A DNA stretch of 64,000 nucleotides, from assembly GCA_023079485.1 (NCBI GenBank), contig CM041089.1:15037660-15101659 (forward strand). Direction: 5' to 3'. Shown here one piece after another: positions 11,250 to 22,439 of the stretch. Each line of letters begins with the position of its first letter. Position 1 is the stretch's first letter. The position numbers and the translations under genes are program-made. Source of the DNA: Archilochus colubris (Eukaryota; Chordata; Aves; Apodiformes; Trochilidae). The notes under the pieces were generated by a model. That model saw only the letters and a list, made by a program, of their open reading frames with translations. It did not search any database and was not told the origin of the DNA.

Positions 11250-12664
11250 ACAGAATAACACAATTGTCACAGTTGGAAATGATCACTGAGTCAAACTGTC
11301 AGCCCAGAGAAAGACAACCATGCCCATTAGAGCATCTCCTCCTCTGGGGATGGTGACTCCACCACCTCCCTGGGCAGCCCAATCTAGTGCCTGACTGCTA
11401 TTTCAGTAAAGAAATTCTTCCTAATGTCTCGTCTAAACCTCCCCTGGTGCACCTTCAGGCCATCTCCTCTGGTTCTGTCATTTACTTGAGAGAAGAGGCC
11501 AACATCCTCTTCATTACAACCTCCTTTCAGGTAGTTCTAGAGAGCAAGGTCTCCTTTCAGCCTGCTCTTCTCCAAACTAAACATTCCCAATTCTCTCAGC
11601 CCTCAGCAATAAAACTTGCTCTCCAGACCCTTCCCCAGCTTGGCTGCTCTTCTCTGAACTCACTCCAAGCCCTCAATGTCCTTCTGGTAGTGAGGGCTCC
11701 AGCCCTGAGCACAGCACTTGAGGTCCAGGGGCACCATTGCTTCCCTTCTCCTGATGGCCAAGCTATTCCTGAGCCAGACCAGGATGCTGGGGGCCTTCTT
11801 GGACACCTGGGCACACTGATGGCTCATCTTGAGCTCCTTTTCTGCTGAGGAACTTTCCAGCCCCTCTCCCCCAAGCCTGTACCCTTGCCTGGGGTTTTAG
11901 GGACTGAAATGGCCTTGTTGAACCTCTTGCTATTGCCCTGGCCGACCCAGCTTGTCCAGGTCTGGGTTCTAGGAAGAACCAGAGGCTCCTCTTCTCAGTC
12001 AGCCCTGCCCCAAGGGGCTCTCAGACACCTATCCCCTCTGTGACTGAGATCAGGTCTCTATCAGGCCTCTGCAGAGTCCTCCTGCCCTCCTGCAACCCAG
12101 GCTGGCCTTCTGGGTTGCAAGTAGGCACTGTTGGTTCATGTCCAGCTTTTCATCCACCAGCACCCCCAAGCCCTTTTTCTTAGGGCTTCTTTCTTCTACC
12201 TCATCCCCCAGCCTGCATTGACAGTGAGGATTGTTCCAACCCAGGTGCAGGACCCTGGGCTTGGTTTTGTCGAACCTCACAAAGATCACCTTGGCACACT
12301 TTTTTTAGCTTGTATAGGTCCTGCTGGAGGACATCTCATCCCTCTATCTTACTGACAGCCCCACTCAGCTTGGTGTCATCTGCACACTTGCTGATGGGGC
12401 ACTTGATCTTGCTGTCTATATTGATAAAAATACTAAACAGTACAGGTCCCAGTACGACACCTGAGAGACACCACTTGTGTGTGGTCTCCATTTGGACTTT
12501 AAGCTGTTTCCTACTGCCCTCTGGATGTGACCATCCAGCCAATTCCTTATCCACTGAACAGTCCACCCATCACATCCCCATCTCTCCGACTTGGTGAGTA
12601 GGAGGTTGTGGGGTACTGTGTAGGGGGCCTTGCAGAACTCCAGATAGATCACACCCAGGTCATT
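11250..12664 (-). mobile_element. CR1 LINE, 1.4 kb, with 92-bp LTR filler
   Basis: The CR1 3' end begins with CACAGAATAACACAATTGTCAC at 11,250 on the + strand. Minus-strand ORF2 fragments include CADDTKLSG near 12,370-12,400 (the RT catalytic box, with F changed to C but both Asp kept), a [10 protein letters not shown] block just upstream, and the RRA/EFREEQPSWGRVW C-terminal region near 11,640-11,690. The fragment is interrupted at 11,964-12,055 by a piece of a family C LTR. It is an older, more diverged copy than its neighbours. Confidence 0.85.
11964..12055 (+). repeat. 92-bp family C LTR fragment inside CR1
   Basis: These 92 bases match 9431-9522 with two substitutions (positions 8 and 43 of the segment). 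The flanking CR1 is collinear on both sides (TCCAGGTCT before, CTATCAGGCC after), and CAGGT is shared at the junction. The fragment has no LTR termini, so it did not arrive as an LTR insertion. Confidence 0.85.
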
Positions 12665-14696
12665 TTTATGACAATGACAGATGACAGACTGAATGTGAAT
12701 GCAGAAGCACTGTCTGACACAACAGTGAACTGTACGTACACAAATTTCCATATTAATGGGGTATTATGGGGATTATCTGTTGCCCTTTAAATATAGCCTA
12801 AGTGTTGATTCCTAAATGTTACTGAAATATATGTTCTTGTACTGGAAAACACTCTTACATACACACTGACTGTAGCAGAGATCCCCATCTGACAGCATCC
12901 ATATTCATGGCTTCAGAGGATCACCTTCAAAACAGAAGATGGCCACTTGGTTGACTCCAACCCTTGGAGCTCTGCTTGTTCACAGAGCAAATAATGTCCA
13001 CTAGATTGTGTATATGTGAAAACCAGATCACCAGAGGTCTCTACCTGCTCACCTCCTTTTCATGTGGCCCTCCTATCTCTGTAGTGTTACTCTTCATAGT
13101 GAAGTTTAATAATACACTTGCAGTGGGCATACTATTAGCTAATTAGGCTGCAAATGTAGATACAAGACCCTCCAGGAAGACCAGCCTGAAAGGGAAGGCA
13201 TGTTGTGGTAATGTGGATGAGAGGGCTCCAAACATTTCTGATAACATACCCTTATTAGTAAGAAAATTCTGAACACACAACCCCAATAGATTTTTATTTA
13301 TTTATTTATATGTTATCTAGATGTACTGCTGAAATCACAGTACTTTCTAGCTGCCCTCAAAAGGATCATCTGACACATGCACCACATTTTGGAGATCACT
13401 GATGTAGCCAACAGTTAAATTCTTCTTCTTGTTGGACAAACATCAATAAATAAAGGAGTTTAATCCCAAGATGACAAGAGGTGGTGTAGAGAAGAAAAAA
13501 GCATAGGCTATGTCTTGGCTAGGGAAATGGTAAATGTGATAAAACACAAGCTGAACACAAACATATGGAAACTTGCAAAAGACAGCAAAACTAGCTAATA
13601 CAGCTTTGGGGTGAGTTAGCAGGATCCCACTGTTAGTATAAAGAAAAAACTATTTTAATGGATACTAAGAATTAGCTTTGGAAGAAGCCAGCAGATAGAT
13701 CACTCTTGAGAGAAGAGGAGACAGGACACAAAATTGGCAATTCAAACAGTATTTCTTGTCTTTTACTCTTCATGAATGTGCCTTGCTTGCAGGGGAAAAA
13801 TAAAACTAAGTGACTGGTCTCTATTTCCCTGGCACCTTTCTTTGTAGATAATAAACCAATTCAGCAGCTGTTAGGTTCTTTAGGCTATTTCCTGCCAAGA
13901 GAGAAAAAGCAGTAGGGAGGGAGGGAGCAGGTGACTTGGGAGCTAATATCAAAGATCTGTATATCCTGAAGAGCTGTGTACAGGGGGAGCACAGAAAAAA
14001 GGAATCTGGGGATCATTCAGGATTGGGAACTAGCAATGAGATTTGGAGTCATGAGTCATACAGCTCCTCTTTCGTACTTTCCAGCAACAGTGAGAAATAA
14101 GAAACGACTCAGCATCTCTGGTATTGCAAAAGCATAGGGAAAAAAAAACATAAACACATCAGGGAATAAAAAACCTTTAAACAAACAAATATACTTGCAG
14201 GATTTTTGGATATTTTTTGTAGGGAGAAATATGCTACCTTTCTTTTCTTGTTTGGTTATCAAAAAGAATCTAACTAAAGCAAATTTCATTACTTCTGTCC
14301 AGCGAAAATGTTCACAGCTGTTGGTAGAGAAAACAATGCAAAGAAATCACTGACACTGCAAGTTCCCCTTGATCTGAGGCTGCTACTTGAAGTACTGAGG
14401 CATTGGGTGCAGTCCTTCTAATCCATGAGTGGCTGCACAGTGCATTGAGCAACAACATAACACACTGCAAAAATCTGTCCTTACTGGGATTTGAGCTCTA
14501 TGAGTGAGATTTATGGCCTTCCACTCATTAGTGACTGAGTGCAACTGCTTTTCACTACATAGCTGTCTCAAATCTTCAGCAGACCAAAGAAATGAAACTA
14601 AACAATGTAATTCAGAGTTACACAAATTGCTAGATAAAACTCACTAGGTTTTTAGTAGATCACAAACTATTTTCAGCAGCTTTTAAATTACCTACA
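12665..14696. other. Unique AT-rich non-coding DNA
   Basis: About 2 kb without recognised repeats or exons. A (TTTA)n run lies near 13,292-13,310. Open frames are short and uninformative. Confidence 0.5.
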
Positions 14697-14951
14697 GTAA
14701 CTGTCACGGTTTAACACTGTTAGTTTATGCAACAGTTCACATAACAGTAGTTAAGGTAGGATACAAGTTCACGACTCCCGAAGAGTCTATGCATTACTGA
14801 TTAGATTAAACAAGCAGAAATTAGGAATTCTCACCTAGTGTTAGATTTCCTTGTGGTACACATTGTACTTCTCCATCTTTCATCATCACCCACCAAGTGT
14901 GTCCAGGCCCTTGAGCGAAAGCAACCCCACGAATGGGTTTGCCTTTGCCCG

Positions 14952-14969
14952 AGGCCACGTTGGGCACCA
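14952..14969 (-). other. ERV primer-binding site, tRNA-Lys-like
   Basis: Seven bases after the LTR end, the minus strand reads TGGTGCCCAACGTGGCC. It starts with TGG, as any site pairing with a tRNA CCA end must, and resembles the well-known Lys site TGGCGCCCAACGTGGGG of betaretrovirus-like elements with a few mismatches. This points to a class II (ERVK-like) lineage. Confidence 0.65.
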
Positions 14970-14976
14970 ATAAATC

Positions 14977-15796
14977 TGTCACGGTTTAACACTGACCCGG
15001 CAATTAAACCGAATAACAGCTGCTCTCTATTAATGTCTCTCTCCTCCTTGATAAAGAAAGGAGAGAGAATAAGGGAGAGAGACTTATTGGTTGGAAACTG
15101 AACTACACAACTTTAATGAACAGTAATGATAAATAGGAAAAATTACTAAATATATACAAATATACAGGAAAATGGAAACCACATTCCTCCCTCCTTTCCC
15201 CCAATAACTCTCACGTCACCACCGAGGCTGCAGGGCAGCCCTGGGAAAGTCCAGGCTGGACTCCTGGAGTCAGCAGCAGTCGGGAACTGGAGGCAGGAAC
15301 ACACAGATATGGGCTGGCACGGATCAGGACCACAGGCAGATGAACTGACGGGATCCTTCCAGGATGCCGGGTGAAGGAAGGGAAGAAGGGAAATCAGGAA
15401 ATCCAGAAGTCTGGAAATCTGGAAATCCGGAAAAGATCTGGCTCGGCCCTCGTGATGCCTCAAATTTATACTGAGTGTGACGTATATGGGATGTAATACT
15501 CTGTTTGGTCAATTCTGGCATCTATCTTGTCTGTTCCTCCCCAAAGGAGGGCTCAGGTGGGACCTCTTTATCCTCCTGGATGATAAAATGTTTTCCTCAG
15601 AGCTAAGCAGTGTCCTTGGCTCTGCATACCAGTCTCTAGCAGCAACTATAAACATCAAGTGTTATCAATCCTAGAAGCAGACACTGTCTGAGAAACTTGC
15701 TGTTAATTTCAGCAAGTGCAACTACTTACAAGAGACTCAGCTAAAAGCAAAAGTACAAGACAGAAAATCACCTTTATCCTGGCCCAAACCAGGACA
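14977..15796 (-). repeat. 5' LTR of the deleted ERV (820 bp)
   Basis: It matches the + strand family B LTR at 21,679-22,434 over its length, including the CAGCATCCTGGAAGGAT and GCTGCAGGGCAGCCC-type segments. Relative to that copy it carries extra short tandem GGAAATC-like units at about 15,365-15,435. The termini are TG...CA. Confidence 0.9.
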
Positions 15797-15801
15797 GTAA
15801 C

Positions 15802-16951
15802 ATATAATCTCTGGCTTAATAAACTAGAGAGCAGAAGCAGAAGTGAAAGCTGGGGTTCCTTCAAGAGAGAGCTAGCACTCTTCAAAGAAATCACTACATT
15901 TCAGGAGTATTCATGGATTTCAACCATGACTTGCTGCCTTCCCTCTGAAAGGGCCAGAGCCAGGGAAGACACTTGCTCTTAGTGTATCTTCCACAAAGAA
16001 AGGTATTGCTTGGGTCCCATGCTTACTGCAGGGATGTGCCTCCCCTGTGGTGTTTTCAGGGGCAGCAGGGGGGCATCAGAGGTTATGTCAGTTTAGAAGC
16101 TCAACCAGCTGCTAAAAACAGATGTGGGAAATGGTATGGTTTGTACCCACTGCACTAGATCAGGAGCTGCCAAGGCCAGCCTCACACTTATCAGAAGAGG
16201 TCACTTACTGTCATTAGGCATCTCAGGAGACTGCTGCCTGGTTTAGGCCTCCAGAACCATCACCTGCTGACATCTCTGCAAACAGGATTATTCAACACCC
16301 TTCCTGACTTCTGCAAGCTTGATGTCATCTGCTTACTAGGTGCCAGAACATGTTATTTACATACCTCCAGTTTGCTTGCACCCATTGCTGCAGGTCACAT
16401 TCCCAGTAAGAATGATCCCGTCCACATTCCCAACTCAGGAGGTGGGCTGCAGTCTTAAAGCTGACGTTAGAGCCCAGAGGCAAAAAGGCCTTGGAATCAA
16501 GGACTCCTGGCACAGTTTTGGGAGCTAAGAAGAGCAGCAGCACTCTCTGCACAAACATATTGGGATGTTAATTGGAGCTGTGGATGGCTGGACCAGCTCC
16601 TGCCAGCAAGATGCAGGATGCTGACATCAGTGGTAGTCCAAGGGTTTATTCAGGACATAAGAGAAGAGGAGACTCTGAGGCTCATCTGTGAGTGAGATGC
16701 ACTGAAGGGAAAGGAATTCTGTCACTTTATCCACACTGAGAATCTGCATCTCTTCTGTCAACACTGAATCATATCTGACCAATGTTAATAGAGAAGGGGA
16801 AAGTGAACTAACCAGGGCATCATTTCATCTCATAGGATATTGTGCACCTTAAAAAAAAATGACCATGGCAAGAACATTTAGACATATCTACTAATGCCAG
16901 GCATCTCTATGCATCTTGCACCTCCATGGTAAAGCAGCCACAGAGCTGAAG
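15802..16951. other. Unique non-coding DNA
   Basis: No gene or repeat recognised. Open frames of 60-80 codons on both strands overlap each other and show no domain features. Confidence 0.45.
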
Positions 16952-17462
16952 TTCATAGAATCATAGAATCATAGAATTAGCTGGGTTGGAAGGGACCTCA
17001 GAGATCATCTAGTCCAACCCTTGACCCACCGGAGCAGTTGCTAGACCATGGCACTGAGTGCCACATCCAGTCTTTTTTTAAATGTCTCCAGGGACGGAGA
17101 ATCTACCACCTCACCGGGCAGTCCATTCCATAGCCTAATCACCCTCTCAGTGAAGAAATTCTTTCTAATATCTAACCTAAACTTCCCCTGGCACAACTTA
17201 AGACTGTGTCCTCTTGTCTTGTTGAAGGTCGTCTGTCAAAAGAGTCCAGTTCCCACCTCGCTACAGCCTCCTTTCAGGTAGTTGTAGACAGCAATGAGGT
17301 CTCCCCTGAGCCTCCTCTTCTTCAGGCTGAACAGCCCCAGCTCTCTCAGCCTCTCCTCATAGGGCCTGTGCTCGAGTCCCTTCACCAGCCTGGTTGCCCT
17401 CCTTTGGACCTGTTCCAGGACCTCTACATCCTTCTTAAACTGAGGGGCCCAGAACTGGCCCA
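16952..17462 (-). mobile_element. CR1 LINE 3' half-kilobase
   Basis: The tail shows three octamer repeats (CATAGAAT x3) at 16,954-16,977. The minus-strand translation at 17,236-17,472 is a well-preserved CR1 ORF2 C-terminus, with [20 protein letters not shown], then [20 protein letters not shown]. It is truncated 5' of this block. Confidence 0.93.
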
Positions 17463-18604
17463 TTCCAAACACCTCTTTTTTAACCTTAGGTTATAGCTTC
17501 CCTGTGAAATGAAGTTTTCAGTCCTGCCCTCCAGTACAGAAGAAGCCCACTGGAGAGAAAGGTTGTGTTATGTGATGCTGAAGTCCTACAAGCTGAGAAA
17601 ATAGAGAAGGATCTTGGCAGTACCCTCAGAGAGGAAGAGGAGGCATGAAGCCCATATCCATTGGGAGGCATAAGGGAAGCCCAACAAGATTCTTGCTGCT
17701 CCAGCGGTCACCAGAACCTGCCCTCCTGCCTAGCTTTTCTTCCCCCTTATCACAGCGCTGGTGCAAGAAACACTAAACTCAGGGAAAGCAGCATTTGATG
17801 CTTTATTGAAGTGTCTCTAGGGATTGCTGCTGATTTTGCTTTCTCACATGGCTCTCATAATTAATCACGATCTCTCTCATCAGGGCAATCAGAAGCCTTA
17901 TGGAGGAGGAATTGCAAGAGAGGAACCTTTAGAAATAAAACGAGATGTTTTGGGACTGGCATACCTGCAGCACTGTCAGCTCTGGCTATTTTGGAATCAT
18001 GCAACAGGGCTTTGGGACTGTGGGTTTCAAACTTCTTCGTAGTGATTTAGGTACCTGAGTTTTCACCCACTAGCAATAATATAGATTTGTAATCCTTAGA
18101 ATTAAAGCAAAAAAATCTAAGAACAAGTGCACCCTGTAGCCTACAGTAATCATCAGAAAGCTACATTTTTAGGAAAAAAAAATAAAAGAAAAAGCAATAT
18201 TTCAATTTTAGGATGCGTAACATTGAACGACCACATGTGATACTTATGATCACTCTCTCCTCCTTGAGAAATACAAAGCTTAAAGTCATTTTCTGAATCT
18301 CCAGTCAGGCTCTCACTGGGCTGGTTGAACACCTTTTCATCCAATTATCCCATCAGCAGTGCCTAAGAGCTCCAGCTCCTCTTCACCACTGAGTGGCAGC
18401 TGAGTGAATCCTTTCATTGCTCTCTCTCTGAATCCAACAACTTCCAAAGGTCGAGAACAACAAAGTGAATTGATTTGTAATTAACCTCCTTTTGGTCATC
18501 CAAGGCCTATATTAGGAAAAAAAGTGGTAGGCACTCCACTCCTTGTCAGTTCCTGGGCTCACAGTGTCATATCAAGGCTAAAAGCCCCAACAGTGATATT
18601 ACAT
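17463..18604. other. Unique non-coding DNA
   Basis: No recognised element. An A-rich run lies at 18,170-18,195. Confidence 0.45.
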
Positions 18605-19880
18605 TTCTGTTGTGCTCTCAGAAAGAATTTGTCTGTACTTGAAGCATTTGATGATCCCAGAGACTCCAAAAACTTTTACTTCTCCCTCTAGTCCTTCCCT
18701 GTTCACCAACAGTAGATCCACCAGGTTGGCTCAGTCACCAGCTATGTTAGGAAGTGATCTTCCACACACTCCAAGAATCTTCCTGTCTGCAGTATGGTAT
18801 TTCCAGCATGATGGGTAGAAATCTCCCATGAGAACAAGAGGAAGCAAATGTGAAACCTTATCCATCTGCTTATAGAACCTCCTCTCCCTGGTTGAGTGGT
18901 CTATAACAGACTCCTACGATGATATCTGCCTTGTTGGCATTCCCCCTGATGCTTGCCCATAAGAATTCAACCCTATCATCGCCATCAGTAACATGTTCAT
19001 TCCCTAACACAGAGGGCCACACCTCCTCCTCTCCTTCCATGCCCAACCCTTCTGAACAGCCTGTAGCTATTTAACCCAGCACTCCAGTGATGGGATGCAT
19101 CCCACAATGTTTCTGTGAGGGCAATTATATCATATTTTCCTGATGGACAAGAGCTTCAAACTCTTCCTACTTATTACCCATGCTACGTGCATTAGCCTAA
19201 GTGCATTTTAGCTGCTGCACCTTCCTGCATGGGAGGGGTCTACCACCTCCTTGGAGTTCCTCAGCTCCCAACAAGCCAGTGCTCATCACTGACTGGCCTG
19301 TAATTGCCCCCTTCTCCCTTCCAATCTAGTTTAAAGACCTATCAATGAGCCCTGCAAACTCCTGCCCCAGAATCCTTTTGCCCCCTCTGGGACAAATGCA
19401 TCCCATTATTTGCTCATAGTTCTGCTGCCTCCTATACCAAGTAATGATCATTGAACCCGAAGCCCTGTGGAAAACACCAGTCCTGGAGCCATGAGTTGAC
19501 CTTTTGGCTCTTCCTATACATTCCTTCACTCATTACTGATGTCAGAGGGATGGAGGAGAACACAACTTGGGCTGCTGATCCCTTCAGCAGTTGCCCCAAG
19601 GCCCTGAAGTCTCCCTTAATTGAATGTGCACGACTCATTATAACATCAACACTATCCACCTGGAAGACGAGAAGTGCGTTATTACCTGTGCGTTATTATT
19701 ATCTGATAATCTGAAGGATTTAAATGGGAGGAATCCTTAACCTGGGCACCAGGGAGACAGTAGACCTCCCTGTGAAGTGTTTTTGGTCTGCACATGGGGC
19801 TTTCCACTCCCCTGAGCAGGGAGGCACTTCCTGCAATGACTCCTTGAGTTTTCTTTCCAGGGTCAAGAAACCTCATAGGG
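18605..19880 (-). mobile_element. CR1 LINE fragment: ORF1 esterase end and ORF2 endonuclease
   Basis: Read on the minus strand from 19,880 downward, three blocks typical of full-length CR1 appear in order. First is an ORF1 SGNH/GDSL-type esterase segment at about 19,690-19,830 (ASLLRGVESPMCRP, HREVYCLPGAQVKD), where the usual GDS has become a GSAS-like sequence. Second is its continuation at 19,432-19,659 (IKGDFRALGQLLKG, AAQVVFSSIPLTS, VNSWLQDWC, GFGFNDHYLV). Third is ORF2 apurinic endonuclease sequence at 18,640-19,110 (GRRGGGVAL, ADIIVGVCYRPLNQGEE, LVLMGDF near 18,815-18,835). Stops and frameshifts interrupt all blocks. The RT and 3' tail are absent, so this is an internal fragment of an old copy. 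Confidence 0.85.
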
Positions 19881-21673
19881 TAGGTGAGTACATGATCTGC
19901 CCAGAAATTGGCCAAAGTGGGAGCAGAGAAATCTCTGCCAGGGCACACAAGAGAGGAAATGAATGAGTCTGCAAGGTTTTAGAAACTGTTAGATGGAAAT
20001 AAGGGGCAGAAGGGGGAAAATGCCAAGCCTTGTATAAGCATGGTAGCTTGTAAACTGCTGTGGTAGAAGACATCTCAGGAAGATGTGCTGAGTTTTGCTT
20101 TCTTGGGGTGGGGAAAAAACAAGAGGGTATCTCTGTATAAAACTCTGTAAAGGAGTGATGATTGGATGCAAACAAAAAAATAAGACAGGTGAGGGCACCA
20201 CTGGTTTCCTGGCACCCCCCACTTGATCTGGCAAGCTTTGCAGATCCTTGCTGACATCAATCCAAAGCAAGCAAACAAACAGAAAACCAGTGTAACTACA
20301 GCAAGGCTGTTTCAGAAAGAATACCTAGCCCTGGCATTGCTTCCCCTCAGCAGGAAATGCACCAGCATCTCCCAGCTGCTCTCTTCTGTCTTTCCTTGAT
20401 ACCCACAGGTCCTGTACTCTTCTGATGTTGCATTTTTTTCCCTTCCTGCTTTGTACCTTCACCTCTTTTACTCCTATCAACCATTTTCCAATACTGAGAG
20501 CATCCTAGCAGCAAATGGTTGTGTCCCAGCCTACATTTACTTGCTCTGTCAGATTCCTGGCTCAGCAGTGAGGCAGCAGATCCAGAGGCACAGGGCTGAA
20601 GCCATTCTGCTCTGGCTATCTGGGTGTCTCCCATCTTCTCCCCAGGGAACAATCCCTTGGTTTTAGCCTTGGAGGCATGCAGAGGGGTCCCAGCTGCTCT
20701 TGTACAGGCATTAGTATCCTCTAAGCAGCTGGGGACTACCTTTCTGAAGGAATCATTTACAGAAAGACCATCACAGTTGAAGATTGAAAGGAAATTGAAA
20801 ACTGAAAGGAGAAACAAGCAGAAAGAGGAGAGGGGCAACTCACTGCAGTGACATTTAACACAGTGGCCAAGGTCTCAATTATTGTGTCTCCCAGAATTTT
20901 AGGGAGAGGAGGGATTGTTTTCTATGGGCCCTGACTCTAAAAAAAAAAAATAAATACAAAACCATAAAGAAATACTCATCTCTGTGGAGAAGGAAAGAGC
21001 ACAGCTGAATATCACTCCTGGCTCAAACTGAATTTCCACAGGCTGCCTCAGGACGTGGGTGGCAGGTAAGAACATGGGTGGAAAACATGCATTTTTCAGC
21101 ATCAGGCCACAGCAAATGAGGAGATGCAATGGGATTTGATCTACCTAGCTGGCCTGGCAACCACCCAGCCCAGGATAAGGCAAGAGAGGCCATGGTTTCA
21201 CAGTGCTGGTAGCTTTTGAAAGTCTAGTAGTTGCAAGACAAGAGAGAATGGTTTGCCTGGGTACCTCCATCTCTCCCTCTATGCCATCAAGTAACCAGAA
21301 TCAGCTCATTCAAAGGGAGAGAAGTCAGTCAGCTACCAATCCACTGCATATCTGTTGACATGCTAAAAGCATATGGAGTTTGCAGCCTTCAGTCATTCTG
21401 TGCTCACTGATATGAAATCAGTAGATAACATGACATGGAAGAAATGAGTGGAGACAGCTACTTTCTGCCTCCTCTGATACAAAAGATCAGAGGGCTCAAA
21501 TGAAGGCAAGAGGTGGTAGAGTACAAACATTCAGAAGGAGAAAGCTTTCCATGTGATGTTCAGCTATTCTGCAGAGCTGCAGAGCAGGATGTGGTGGATG
21601 CTAGAACAAGAAAGAGCAGGCAGTTTCAGGGAAGACAAGTCCATGATGATACAGAAGTACTTCTCTTAGGTAG
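19881..21673. other. Non-coding DNA, possibly more degraded CR1 ORF1
   Basis: The part next to 19,880 may be further 5' CR1 sequence, but I cannot follow it with confidence. A 163-codon minus-strand open frame (20,347-20,838) has no recognised domain. A poly-A run at 20,940-20,950 is the only other feature. Confidence 0.4.
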
Positions 21674-21678
21674 TGCCT

Positions 21679-22434
21679 TCTCCTGGTTTGGGCAGGCTAA
21701 GGCTAATTTTATGTCTTGTAATTTTGCTTTCAGAAAAGTTTTTTGTAAGTAGCTGTATTTGCTGAAATTAACATCCAGTTTCTCAGTCAGTGTCTGCTTC
21801 TAGGACTGATAACACTTGATGTTTATAGTTACTGCAGGAGAAAGGTCTGCAGAGCCAAGGGCACTGCTCAGCTCTGAGGAACATTTTGCCCTCCAGAAGG
21901 AGAAAAGGAGCAAGGAGGTCACACCTGTGACTCTCCTTTAGGGAGGAGCAGACAAGAGAAACGAACAGAGTTGACCAAACAGAGTTGACCATCCCTTACA
22001 CCTCATACTCAGGACAAATTTGAGGGATCACGAGGGTCAAACCCCTTCACCTCTCCCTGTTTGCTTCAGCATCCTGGAAGGATTCCATCTCTTCCTCTGC
22101 CTGTGCTCATGATCCATTCCAGCCTGAATCTGTGTGTTCCTGCCTCCAGCTCCCAACTGCTGCTGACCCCAGGATTCCAGCCTGGACTGTCCCAGGGCTG
22201 CCCTGCAGCCTCAGTGGTGACGTGAGTTACTGGGGGAGAGAGGGGAGGAACATGATATCGTTTTTCTCTATCTTTGTATATATTCAATAATACTGTTTCA
22301 TTAAAGCTGTGCACTTCAGTTTCCAATCCATCAGTCTCTCTCCCTTATTCTCTCTCTTTCCTTTATCAGGGAGGGGAATTAACAGAGGGCTTCTGTCATT
22401 CATTTAATTGCCAGTTCACTGTTAAACCCTGACA
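21679..22434 (+). mobile_element. Solo ERV LTR, family B, near full length (756 bp)
   Basis: It begins TC-TCCTGGTTTGGG (expected TGTCCTGG, second base changed) and ends GTTAAACCCTGACA. It is collinear with the reversed LTR at 14,977-15,796 throughout, including GTTTCTCAGTCAGTGTCTGC, the TTTAGGGAGGAGCAGACAAG block and TTTCATTAAAGCTGTGCACT. Flanking pentamers TGCCT and AGCCC are a poor match, so the duplication has decayed or the ends are slightly off. No internal ERV sequence follows, so it is a solo LTR. Confidence 0.88.
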
Positions 22435-22439
22435 AGCCC

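Larger units (their letters stand above)
14702..15796 (-). mobile_element. Internally deleted ERV (family B) with 5-bp target duplication
   Basis: On the minus strand this reads as one LTR (15,796 to 14,977, starting TGTCCTGGTTTGG and ending GTTAAACCGTGACA), a short spacer, a primer-binding site, about 250 bp of leader, and finally only the last 18 bp of a second LTR (14,719 to 14,702, identical to the first LTR's 3' end). GTAAC directly flanks both ends (14,697-14,701 and 15,797-15,801), a perfect 5-bp target duplication that fixes the element's limits. No gag, pol or env remains. The element is replication-defective and is best explained by deletion of nearly the whole interior plus most of the 3' LTR. 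Confidence 0.85.

Noticed and set aside
20347..20838. 163-codon minus-strand open frame
   Set aside because: There is no recognised family or splice context. It might be degraded CR1 ORF1 upstream sequence, but I could not align any motif.
14702..22434. The LTR at 14,977-15,796 and the LTR at 21,679-22,434 as the two ends of one provirus
   Set aside because: They are in opposite orientations, no retroviral genes lie between them, and the first has its own target duplication closing at 14,702-15,796.
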